Shown here piece after piece: positions 10,116 through 18,015 of a stretch of DNA of 64,000 bases. Below the pieces are notes generated by a model. That model was given only the letters and a program-made list of their open reading frames with translations. It was not told the DNA's origin and made no database searches. The stretch covers positions 71,708 through 135,707 of the forward strand of contig JAQZBR010000009.1 in the NCBI GenBank assembly GCA_029237775.1, written 5' to 3'. Numbering within the stretch: position 1 is the first letter of the stretch; each line of letters opens with the position of its first letter. The DNA is from Bacteroidota bacterium. Its GTDB lineage: Bacteria > Bacteroidota > Bacteroidia > 2-12-FULL-35-15. The translations under genes and the position numbers were made by a program.

Positions 10116-11234
10116 ATGAAGAAAGTATTATATATATTATTATTGTTGGTTGTATCAAAGCAAGTGGTTGCTCAGGATCCGACCTCCTCACATTTCTATT
10201 TAAACCCTCTGAACTTAAATCCGGCATTGACGGGAATAAATATGAACGCGAGGTTAGGTGTGAATTACAGAAACCAGTGGGCGGGGATTCCCGGAGAATT
10301 TAAAACATACAACTGCTGGGCAGATATTTACAACCCTGCATTTAACGGAGGATTAGGAATTCTTGCACTTCAGGATATCTCAGGTGAAGGATTCTTTAAA
10401 ACTACCACCATCGGCCTATTTCAATCGTATGAGAAAACGGTCCCAAAGATCATCAGGATCAGGGCAGGTTATAATGTAACAGTAATAAATAAAGCAATTG
10501 ACTGGAGCAAGCTGGTATTTAGTGATCAGCTGGATGCCACGCAGGGAGAGATCTATGCTTCCAACGTTGACCGCAATTATCCGGCAAAAACATTCGTTGA
10601 CTTTTCTGCAGGGATGATGCTGGATTTCAAAATGATAAAAAGGGGTAAGTCAACAATTACGAATACGATCGGTTATGCGACAGCTCACCTTACACAGCCA
10701 AATGAATCATTCAGCGGCATGCCGGAACAACGTCTTCCGAGAAAACACACACTTCATTATACGATGACAATTGAAGTGCAGAAGAATACAGAGGAGAAAA
10801 CAAGATCTTCTTTCTTTATTTCGCCAAACATTATTTACGAGCGTCAGGGCTTAGGTGCAGGCAAAGGAACATTCCCTTATAAGAATGAAGCGCAATTCTC
10901 CTCATTGAATGTCGGGTTATACGCGATGAAACAACCGATGATCGCAGGATTGTTTTACCGTAAAAAACATGTTGGCGGCTTTAAAGACAATGATGCATTG
11001 ATTTGCTTTCTCGGGATGAAATTCAACCCGCGAAAAACTACCTCAATGAAATTCGGTTACAGCTATGATGTAACTGTAAGCAACCTGGGAACGAACTCAA
11101 TGGGATCTCATGAGCTAAGCCTCACCCTTGAGTTCGGGGGAGTAAAACTCGGGCGAAAAAATGCAGCGATGAAAAAGCGCAGAAAGAAAGAGATCGAGTG
11201 TGAAGATTTCGGAACGAGATCCTTTGTATTTTGA
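10116..11234 (+). CDS. PorP/SprF family T9SS outer-membrane protein
   Basis: A 372-residue protein with a signal peptide (ending KQVVAQ) and the family's typical beginning DPTSSHFYLNPLNLNPALTG, then VNYRNQWAGIPG. The remainder alternates in the manner of a 14-strand outer-membrane beta-barrel. SprF of Flavobacterium johnsoniae is needed to secrete the type-B cargo SprB, and type-B cargo genes are often followed by a sprF-like gene. The start codon directly abuts the adhesin stop, so the two are almost certainly co-expressed and this is the likely dedicated partner. The tail after the last strand is basic (KKRRKKEIECED), somewhat longer than usual. Confidence 0.92.
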   Translation: MKKVLYILLLLVVSKQVVAQDPTSSHFYLNPLNLNPALTGINMNARLGVNYRNQWAGIPGEFKTYNCWADIYNPAFNGGLGILALQDISGEGFFKTTTIGLFQSYEKTVPKIIRIRAGYNVTVINKAIDWSKLVFSDQLDATQGEIYASNVDRNYPAKTFVDFSAGMMLDFKMIKRGKSTITNTIGYATAHLTQPNESFSGMPEQRLPRKHTLHYTMTIEVQKNTEEKTRSSFFISPNIIYERQGLGAGKGTFPYKNEAQFSSLNVGLYAMKQPMIAGLFYRKKHVGGFKDNDALICFLGMKFNPRKTTSMKFGYSYDVTVSNLGTNSMGSHELSLTLEFGGVKLGRKNAAMKKRRKKEIECEDFGTRSFVF

Positions 11235-11295
11235 AATGAGACCGGCAATTCAGACTTTTTACGATAGCTAAAAAAACCAAGTGCGACAGCTTAAC

Positions 11296-12606
11296 CTATT
11301 CAACTACGACTTTACTGATATTAATATATTTTCCATTACTCGCTTTTACGAAATAGATACCCGGGCGAGCACAGTTCAAATGAATCTCTCCTGAACCGCT
11401 TTGCGGAATCATACTAGAATAAATAATCTCACCGTATATATTAAAAACTTCTAACAAGATCCTTTCCAATCCTATGTTTGTCTGTATTTTAAAATTTCCA
11501 TTATTGGGATTTGGAAAAACATTCAGTATGTTTTCTTTTTTTTCAGTTTCCTGTATTCCGATCGCATTGCTTTCGATTTTCAAGAATTTCATGTTTGGCC
11601 CTCCGGAAGGCAGACTACCATTTGCATATCCAACACTATCATTTATCATCCGAAAGCCAAAAATATAGTAGTTTGGTAGGACAGAAGTAACCCAATGAGA
11701 ACCAGAATCAGCAGACATACTAAAATAAGAATTGCCAGCCAGGCTCACCATATTATACAACTTATCTTCAGAAAGAAACTGAATATAACCCAACGAATCA
11801 TATTTAATATTCTTAACCCATGTATTTCCCCCATCAGATGTTTTAAACACATCACCTGAATCTGCATAAACATAGGCCACAGTATTATTAATTACCTGCA
11901 AAGATTTAGAATCGAACTTTCTTCCATTCGGAATCGGGCTGTTTAACCAGGTTAATCCGCCATCATTTGTTTTAATTATAGAGTCTGCGGTATGGTCATT
12001 TTGAGAACGTCCAAATAAGACATATCCATTCAGGCTATCAGCAAAATAAAGCTCTTGATAGTTAATTAAAGCAGATGATAAGGTACTCACGAAATACAAT
12101 GAATCACTCCAGAATCTATAAAAATTATTATTAAAAAAGCCGTAGCCTAACTTCCCATTAATAAAGGTCAGATTTGGAGGACGGTTATTTGTGGACAAAT
12201 CAGACCAAGTAGTCCCTCCATCAAATGTTCTTACGAAGAAAGGATATCCGCCACACTCATATAATATATAAATAGAATCTCCTGAAACAAAATCTACATC
12301 CTTCAATTCTTTATTATGATTGTAACACGCGCTGTAATTGAAAGAGGAGAGTGGCGGAATGGAAAGATACGAATTACTCGCGAATGAATTATTGGTTCTT
12401 GTTATTGAAAAATAAGCATGCTGCGTAGGAGAGCAAGAGTTGGTTTGATACCACCAAGCAACAGAGTTTTCATCGATAAAATCCGTAGCATAACCTACGT
12501 AATTATTACATGATTGATTAACCCCTATAGAAGCAACCTCCACCCATTGGGAATAACACCTGGGTGTAAAAAAAAGCAATACAAGAAAAACACATTTAAA
12601 CTTCAT
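11296..12606 (-). CDS. Secreted beta-propeller-like protein, T9SS type-A cargo
   Basis: A 436-residue protein with a signal peptide (MKFKCVFLVLLFF..., ending CYSQ). Four BNR/YCF48-like motifs (SFDGGTTW wording as TFDGGTTW, TNDGGLTW, TSDGGNTW, SADSGSHW) point to a sortilin-type beta-propeller. The C-terminal 75 residues (NVFPNPNNGNF..., LEVFNIYGEIIY, PGIYFVK..., ISKVVVE) are a type-A T9SS sorting domain, so the protein should cross the outer membrane by T9SS and be cleaved by the sortase-like machinery. It is separated from glmS by 18 bases on the same strand and may be read through from it. The ligand is unknown. Confidence 0.85.
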   Translation of the reverse strand: MKFKCVFLVLLFFTPRCYSQWVEVASIGVNQSCNNYVGYATDFIDENSVAWWYQTNSCSPTQHAYFSITRTNNSFASNSYLSIPPLSSFNYSACYNHNKELKDVDFVSGDSIYILYECGGYPFFVRTFDGGTTWSDLSTNNRPPNLTFINGKLGYGFFNNNFYRFWSDSLYFVSTLSSALINYQELYFADSLNGYVLFGRSQNDHTADSIIKTNDGGLTWLNSPIPNGRKFDSKSLQVINNTVAYVYADSGDVFKTSDGGNTWVKNIKYDSLGYIQFLSEDKLYNMVSLAGNSYFSMSADSGSHWVTSVLPNYYIFGFRMINDSVGYANGSLPSGGPNMKFLKIESNAIGIQETEKKENILNVFPNPNNGNFKIQTNIGLERILLEVFNIYGEIIYSSMIPQSGSGEIHLNCARPGIYFVKASNGKYINISKVVVE

Positions 12607-12624
12607 CTCACAGGATTAACTATT

Positions 12625-14466
12625 CTACTCTACCGTGACACTCTTCGCCAGATTCCTAGGCTGATCCACATTACAATTACGCATTACCGCAATATGATAA
12701 GAAAGTAACTGTAAAGGAATTGCTGCAATAAGAGGGACGAGAATTTCATCTGTTTCAGGGATCTCGATGGAATAATCTGCCATCTCCTTAACCTGTTTGT
12801 CGCCCTCGGTGATGATCGCGATGATCTTACCTTTACGGGCTTTTACTTCCTGGATATTACTTACCACCTTTTCATAAGATGTCCCTTTTGTTGCAATAAC
12901 AAACACCGGCATCTCCTCGTCAATTAACGCGATCGGACCGTGTTTCATTTCTGCGGCAGGATAACCTTCAGCATGGATATAAGAGATCTCTTTTAATTTC
13001 AAAGCTCCTTCCAGTGCAACAGGGAATGTATATCCGCGGCCCAGGTATAATGCATTAGTTGCGTTCTTGTAAATATCCGCGATGAATTTTATTTGTTCGT
13101 TCTTCTCAAGCACTTTCTGAACCTTGTCAGGCACAGCTTCCAGCTCACTCAACAGCTGATGGAATCGTGAGGATGAAATTGTTCCTTTTAAGAATGCGAT
13201 ACGTAATGCCATTAATGTAAGCACTGTAACCTGTGCAGTGAATGCTTTTGTTGATGCAACACCGATCTCAGGACCCGCATGTGTATATGATCCCGCATGT
13301 GTAGCACGAGCGATAGACGACCCAACCACATTACAGATTCCAATGATCGTTGCACCTTTTGATTTCGCAAGTTCGATTGCAGCTAACGTATCTGCAGTTT
13401 CTCCTGATTGGGAAATGGCAATGATCACATCATCTTCATAAACGATCGGATTACGGTAACGAAATTCCGAAGCGTACTCCACCTCTACCGGAATTCTCGC
13501 AAGGTCTTCAAATAAATATTCTCCTACCAGTCCGGCATGCCATGAAGTCCCGCATGCTACGAATATGATACGTTTTGCATTCACGAATTTCTGCTCGTAT
13601 TCTGTAATTCCACCAAGATTAACAACACGCTTTTCAGAGCTTAATCTTCCGCGCATACTATCCTTAATAGAACGTGGCTGCTCATAGATCTCCTTCAGCA
13701 TGAAGTGATCGTAACCGCCTTTTTCAAGCGCTTCAAGCTTCAGCTCAAGCTCCTGAACATAGGGAGTTTTCGCTTTATTCTTGATCGTTTTGATCTTTAA
13801 CTCTTTTCCACGCTCAATGAATGCGATCTCTTCATCTTCAAGATAAACCACATTCTTAGTGTATTCAACGATCGGTGTTGCATCCGATGCAATGTAAAAT
13901 TCATCTTCACCGATCCCGATCACCATCGGACTGCCTTTTTTCGCAGCGAATAATTCATTCGGATTTTCCTTCGAAAGAATAACGATCGCGTAAGCACCAA
14001 CCACCTGGTTCAATGCCTGTCTCACAGCTTCACCCAAACGAACATTTTCTTTTTCCTTGATGTCTTCGATCAGGTGGATCAACACTTCTGTATCTGTGTC
14101 GCTTAAAAAAACGTGACCACGTTTTTTTAATTCTTCTTTGATCGGACCGTAATTTTCAATGATCCCGTTATGGATCATCACCATGTTTTTGGATGCCGAA
14201 TAATGAGGGTGTGCATTCACATCATTAGGAACACCATGCGTGGCCCAGCGAGTATGCCCAATCCCAATAGTACCGGAAGTGTTCTGGCTTCCGATAAAAG
14301 CATGCAGATCAGCAACCTTTCCTTTGCACTTGTAAACATTTAATTCACCTTTATCGATCATTGCAACACCGGCACTGTCGTACCCTCTGTACTCCAGTCG
14401 CTGCAGCCCTTTTATTAACACAGGGTATGCCTGTTTATTTCCTATATATCCTACAATTCCGCACAT
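12625..14466 (-). CDS. glmS: Glutamine-fructose-6-phosphate aminotransferase (isomerizing)
   Basis: GlmS makes glucosamine-6-phosphate from fructose-6-phosphate and glutamine, the first step toward UDP-GlcNAc for peptidoglycan and LPS. The 613-residue length is typical. MCGIVGYIG gives the Cys2 nucleophile after Met removal, and the glutaminase domain (about 1-220, with HTRWATHG and HNGIIENY) is complete. Two SIS domains follow (GTSWHAG, SQSGETADTL; LGRGYTFPVALEGALKLKEISY). The C-terminus DQPRNLAKSVTVE is diagnostic. The start lies 2 bases after the DUF4270 stop, so translation is probably coupled. I see no glmS ribozyme upstream. Confidence 0.97.
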   Translation of the reverse strand: MCGIVGYIGNKQAYPVLIKGLQRLEYRGYDSAGVAMIDKGELNVYKCKGKVADLHAFIGSQNTSGTIGIGHTRWATHGVPNDVNAHPHYSASKNMVMIHNGIIENYGPIKEELKKRGHVFLSDTDTEVLIHLIEDIKEKENVRLGEAVRQALNQVVGAYAIVILSKENPNELFAAKKGSPMVIGIGEDEFYIASDATPIVEYTKNVVYLEDEEIAFIERGKELKIKTIKNKAKTPYVQELELKLEALEKGGYDHFMLKEIYEQPRSIKDSMRGRLSSEKRVVNLGGITEYEQKFVNAKRIIFVACGTSWHAGLVGEYLFEDLARIPVEVEYASEFRYRNPIVYEDDVIIAISQSGETADTLAAIELAKSKGATIIGICNVVGSSIARATHAGSYTHAGPEIGVASTKAFTAQVTVLTLMALRIAFLKGTISSSRFHQLLSELEAVPDKVQKVLEKNEQIKFIADIYKNATNALYLGRGYTFPVALEGALKLKEISYIHAEGYPAAEMKHGPIALIDEEMPVFVIATKGTSYEKVVSNIQEVKARKGKIIAIITEGDKQVKEMADYSIEIPETDEILVPLIAAIPLQLLSYHIAVMRNCNVDQPRNLAKSVTVE

Positions 14467-14468
14467 GT

Positions 14469-15845
14469 TTAATGAAGTTTTGTGTATGTTATATTTAATT
14501 TCATTTTTTGACTTCCTTTGCTGCTGCCGCTTCCGACTACAACCCTGTTCGCATTCACAGCCCCCCCTGATGCCAGAAGATACAACCCGGTATTTGCCCG
14601 GGAGCCATTCAATACCTGCTGAATATATCTCGCGATATTAAAATGATACTCATTTGTTGCTTTGTTGTAAGTACCATCAAACACCTCATTCGATTCCAGG
14701 GCATCCGGCATAATATAATTAGTATTGTTTGCACTGATACCAAACAAAACCAGTTTGGAAGGAGCGCTGAAAGTATCCTTCTGAAACAACGGGTTCATCT
14801 CTACCTTGATAACAAGCTCTGCCTTATTCACAGCGATCTTTCCGGAATCATTCCAACGCATAATGTGTGGAAACTCGAGTTTCGCTTTCGTTCCGGCAAG
14901 TGCCTGAATGTACAAAGCAGTATCAGCAGAAGTTGAAGTGGTTAACTGAGAATATAAATACGGATGAGCAGTGGTATAACCATGATGATTAAAAGAAGAA
15001 AAACGGCCTACACTGTTAAATCCAAGATCATAGCGCAAGGAATCACCCGCATTGTTATGATAATAAATTGAAACTTTCGACTGGAGATCCCCCATTAAGA
15101 AGTGAAGAATATTTCCATCACCCGGAGTAGTGCTAACCACATCGCTTGTAATATACAGCCCCGGACAAAAATCCTGAAATGAAGGAGTGGTCGCAAGATT
15201 ATTAGTAGTAGCGGCCTGATTTAAGATAACTGTCCCAAACCCGCTCTCAATCGGAATGCGCAGATGAGGCTTAAGTGAATCACCCATTACAAACACCTTT
15301 TTAGTGGGTTGAGGAGTGTATACGAAACCATTTGCAAGATCATTCAGATTATAAGCAATTGAATTATTGGAGAAATAGTCAATGTCAGTGTTCATCTTAT
15401 CACTCAACTGATGAACAGATATACGCTGGCTCTTTCTATCCTTTTTTCCGTAAAAATCAGAAGCATAGGTTAAACATAAAACCACTGAATCGCAAACAGG
15501 GTTAACTCCGAAATCCGGATCGTTTCCGGGTAAGCGCATCTGTGTATACAAAGAAGCACTTGTTTTTCCAAAGATGGGATCTATGTATGTTCCTATCAGA
15601 GCATCTCCGGTTGTAATGATGGATGCATCGGTGTGAAGAGAATCTTCTCTGACTGTTGAACCAAGTATGGTGGTGGTGTCACTCCATTTAACATTCAAAA
15701 GATCACTGCCGGGCTGAACGTCTAGTCCGACAACACTTTCTTCGTTACAGGAAACAGCGAGAGTTGAAATCAGGCCTATAAAAAAAAATTTTGTCCCGAA
15801 AGAACGGGACAAAATTTCTGGTAATCTTTTAGTAATTTTATTCAT
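14469..15845 (-). CDS. DUF4270 family lipoprotein
   Basis: A 458-residue protein. An N-terminal export signal ends in a lipobox (LISTLAVSC, Cys33) followed by NEESVVGLDVQPGSDLLNV, the characteristic beginning of Bacteroidota DUF4270 proteins. The rest is predicted beta-rich. It is expected to be a lipid-anchored envelope protein of unknown function. Its place between a glycogen-synthase-like gene and glmS is an arrangement I know from other Bacteroidota. The n-region of the signal (19 residues) is long because codons 10-23 encode a perfect hairpin plus T-tract (see separate entry). No alternative Met or Val start lies between hairpin and lipobox. Confidence 0.88.
   Translation of the reverse strand: MNKITKRLPEILSRSFGTKFFFIGLISTLAVSCNEESVVGLDVQPGSDLLNVKWSDTTTILGSTVREDSLHTDASIITTGDALIGTYIDPIFGKTSASLYTQMRLPGNDPDFGVNPVCDSVVLCLTYASDFYGKKDRKSQRISVHQLSDKMNTDIDYFSNNSIAYNLNDLANGFVYTPQPTKKVFVMGDSLKPHLRIPIESGFGTVILNQAATTNNLATTPSFQDFCPGLYITSDVVSTTPGDGNILHFLMGDLQSKVSIYYHNNAGDSLRYDLGFNSVGRFSSFNHHGYTTAHPYLYSQLTTSTSADTALYIQALAGTKAKLEFPHIMRWNDSGKIAVNKAELVIKVEMNPLFQKDTFSAPSKLVLFGISANNTNYIMPDALESNEVFDGTYNKATNEYHFNIARYIQQVLNGSRANTGLYLLASGGAVNANRVVVGSGSSKGSQKMKLNITYTKLH
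15782..15817 (-). terminator. Terminator-type hairpin inside the DUF4270 coding start
   Basis: On the minus strand, aaattttgtcccg pairs perfectly with cgggacaaaattt (13 bp, six-base loop), and the descending arm runs directly into a T tract. It lies 71 bases beyond the glgA-like stop, within codons 10-23 of the DUF4270 ORF. It could end the upstream transcript or attenuate DUF4270/glmS. Confidence 0.7.
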
Positions 15846-15887
15846 AAAATGTATTCAATAAGATGGCGTGGCTCTTTAAGAAAATGG

Positions 15888-16721
15888 TTAGTCTGCCATT
15901 TCAGCCACTTCCTCCAAAACCGCGTCATAGAATTCTGAGTAAGCGTCAATATATTCATCCGCACCTTTATATTCAAGAACCGGTTTTCCGGATTTCTTCA
16001 AATATTTTGTAATGTCAGCATTGATCTTCGGACTTCCGATGATGATCGCATCTGCAAGATCAATAGCTGCTTTGCTAACGTTGACAAATGTAGGATTTTT
16101 AAACCATTCCACATCTGTTTTTTCGATCCCTTCATACATTACCTTCTTAGCGAAATCCTTGTGTAAAGCACCCGGGAATTCATCGTCAGCATAGATCGAA
16201 TAAACGATCTTAGTGTCAGCGAATAATGGATTGTCTTTAAATGATTTCTTAAGATAAAGAGCCATAAGACTTGTCATCCATCCGTGGCAATGAACCACAT
16301 CAGGCGCCCAGCCTAATTTTTTTACCGTTTCAATAACTCCGCGGCAGAAAAATATAGCGCGCTCATCGTTATCAGCGAAATGCTCACCTTTTTTATCTAC
16401 TAAAGTGTGCTTACGCTCAAAATATTCCTGATTGTCAATAAAATAAACCTGCATGCGGGCTGCCTGGATAGAAGCAACCTTGATGATCAATGGATGATCT
16501 GCATCATCAATAATAAGATTCATACCTGAAAGACGGATAACTTCGTGTAACTGGTTGCGTCTTTCGTTAATACAACCGAACTTCGGCATAAATAATCTGA
16601 TCTCTTTTCCTCGTTCCTGAATGCCCTGAGGGAGCTTTCGGCCAATAATGCTCATTGGCGTTTCATCTAAATAGGGGGTAACTTCCTGCGATACAAATAG
16701 TACTCTTGCTTTCTTCTTCAT
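15888..16721 (-). CDS. GT5 glycogen/starch synthase-like N-terminal domain protein
   Basis: At 277 residues this is only the N-terminal Rossmann half of a GT5 glycogen synthase (full enzymes are about 480). Recognisable parts are VLFVSQEVTPY (strand 1), LFMPKFGCIN, the VHCHGWMTSLMALYLKK segment (about 143-160) and VNVSKAAIDLADAIIIGS. The KxGGL nucleotide-sugar motif that should follow strand 1 is absent; the sequence there reads LDETPMSIIG. The C-terminal GT-B donor domain is absent too. Similar short versions occur in other Bacteroidota and are often annotated as glycogen synthase, but this protein probably does not transfer glucose by itself. It diverges from panC across a 91-base two-way promoter region. 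Confidence 0.8.
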   Translation of the reverse strand: MKKKARVLFVSQEVTPYLDETPMSIIGRKLPQGIQERGKEIRLFMPKFGCINERRNQLHEVIRLSGMNLIIDDADHPLIIKVASIQAARMQVYFIDNQEYFERKHTLVDKKGEHFADNDERAIFFCRGVIETVKKLGWAPDVVHCHGWMTSLMALYLKKSFKDNPLFADTKIVYSIYADDEFPGALHKDFAKKVMYEGIEKTDVEWFKNPTFVNVSKAAIDLADAIIIGSPKINADITKYLKKSGKPVLEYKGADEYIDAYSEFYDAVLEEVAEMAD

Positions 16722-16754
16722 ACGATCGAATTAAGGTGAGATTTAAAAAGTACA

Positions 16755-16786
16755 CAAAAGTAAGCAAAAATTTTCGAATTTTCAAA
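16755..16786 (-). promoter_or_regulatory. Promoter of the glycogen-synthase-like gene
   Basis: On the minus strand, TTTG (16786-16783), a 20-base spacer, and TACTTTTG (16762-16755) match the Bacteroidota -33/-7 consensus (TTTG and TAnnTTTG). The start codon is 33 bases downstream. Confidence 0.65.
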
Positions 16787-16796
16787 GTTTAAACCT

Positions 16797-16804
16797 TAGA
16801 TTTG
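16797..16804 (+). promoter_or_regulatory. -7 element immediately before panC
   Basis: TAGATTTG fits TAnnTTTG and ends 8 bases before the panC ATG. Transcription would begin within a few bases of the start codon, giving a leaderless or near-leaderless mRNA. The -33 region (ttttcg) is poor. Confidence 0.5.
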
Positions 16805-16812
16805 GAAGTGTA

Positions 16813-17700
16813 ATGATTTCTCTTCACCAGGTACAAGAACTCCAAAATCAGCTGAATATTGCCCGAAAGGCTAATAAAACCATAGGTTTCGTTCCCACAA
16901 TGGGAGCCCTCCACCCCGGCCATTTAGAACTCGTTAAAAAGAGCAAATCAGAGAACGATATAACAGTTTGCAGCATATTTGTGAACCCGACACAGTTCAA
17001 CGATCTGAATGACCTTAAAAAATATCCCAGAACGCTTGAAAGTGACAGCAAACTTCTTGAAACGGTGGGCTGCGACATCATTTTTGCACCTGAAGTCGCT
17101 GAAATATATACTGAAGCTGAGCTGGAACTGAAAAGGCAGAATATCGAGGATAAAGCCTGGACAGAAGGAAAAGAGATCAATTTCGGTAAGCTGGACAAAG
17201 TTATGGAAGGGGCTCATCGTCCCGGCCACTTTAACGGAGTTGCCCAGGTGGTTAGCAAATTGTTCCGGATCGTTCAGCCCGATAAAGCTTATTTCGGGCA
17301 AAAAGATTTCCAGCAGCTGGCTATTATCAGATCAATGACAAAGCAGCTGGACCTTCCTGTAGAAATAATTGCTTGTCCAATTGTGAGAGAAGCTGATGGA
17401 TTGGCAATGAGTTCCAGAAACGCAAGATTAACTGAAAAAGAAAGAAGTGTTGCTCCCCTGATTTCGCAAACACTTTTTAAGGTGAAAGAAATGCAATCGA
17501 AATTTTCTGTTACCGAATTAAAACACTTGGCCGAAAAGCAGATCGCAACGGAGCCTTTAATGCAACTAGAATATTTTGAAATTGCGGACGCAGAATCGTT
17601 ACAGGGGATCAATGCTCACAAAGAAGCTAAAAGCGCTGTAGCCTGCATTGCAGTTAAATTAGGGAGTATAAGGCTGATCGATAATATTGTTTTATATTAA
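16813..17700 (+). CDS. panC: Pantoate--beta-alanine ligase
   Basis: PanC condenses pantoate with beta-alanine using ATP, the last step of pantothenate synthesis. The 295-residue protein has PTMGALHPGH (28-37, the HIGH-type nucleotide site), VNPTQFN, the GAHRPGHFNGVAQVV and AYFGQKDFQQL active-site stretches, and SSRNARL (KMSKS-like). Length and all motifs are normal. No panB or panD neighbour is present. Its stop overlaps the stop region of the convergent TPR gene by 4 bases, and it diverges from the glycogen-synthase-like gene, so it is transcribed alone. Confidence 0.96.
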   Translation: MISLHQVQELQNQLNIARKANKTIGFVPTMGALHPGHLELVKKSKSENDITVCSIFVNPTQFNDLNDLKKYPRTLESDSKLLETVGCDIIFAPEVAEIYTEAELELKRQNIEDKAWTEGKEINFGKLDKVMEGAHRPGHFNGVAQVVSKLFRIVQPDKAYFGQKDFQQLAIIRSMTKQLDLPVEIIACPIVREADGLAMSSRNARLTEKERSVAPLISQTLFKVKEMQSKFSVTELKHLAEKQIATEPLMQLEYFEIADAESLQGINAHKEAKSAVACIAVKLGSIRLIDNIVLY

Positions 17701-18008
17701 TCTTCGAGCATTAACAGGGCTTCATTCAACTCAGCAAGAGTTTTCTTGTTGTTTTGTTTTTTAGCGATCTCGATTCCTTTTTTGTAGGTGCTGACAGCCT
17801 TTTCGGTCTGCAATGACTGCTCATAAAATTTCCCCAACTGATAATATGAGCCGAGGTAATTCTCATCACGGGCAATGATACCTTCCAGGGCATCAATAGC
17901 TGTATCGATATTTCCAAGCTTGGCAAACTCCAGTGCAAGAGCATAATTCAGGAACGAATCATGAGGGCTTTCCTGTAACATTTTCAATAATTCCTCGAGT
18001 CGACTCAT
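17697..18008 (-). CDS. Small TPR protein downstream of pheS
   Basis: A 103-residue protein made of about two and a half tetratricopeptide repeats (NYALALEFAKLGNIDTAIDAL, LGSYYQLGKFYEQSLQTEKA, VSTYKKGIEIAKKQN). No signal peptide or membrane segment is seen, so it should be a cytoplasmic protein-protein adaptor. It starts 7 bases after the pheS stop and is probably co-transcribed and translationally coupled. The partner is unknown. It overlaps the convergent panC end by 4 bases. Confidence 0.8.
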   Translation of the reverse strand: MSRLEELLKMLQESPHDSFLNYALALEFAKLGNIDTAIDALEGIIARDENYLGSYYQLGKFYEQSLQTEKAVSTYKKGIEIAKKQNNKKTLAELNEALLMLED

Positions 18009-18015
18009 ACGTTTT

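Noticed and set aside
12467-12624. glmS ribozyme or other regulatory RNA near glmS
   Set aside because: The gene is preceded by coding sequence only 2 bases away, leaving no room upstream, and nothing ribozyme-like is visible downstream.
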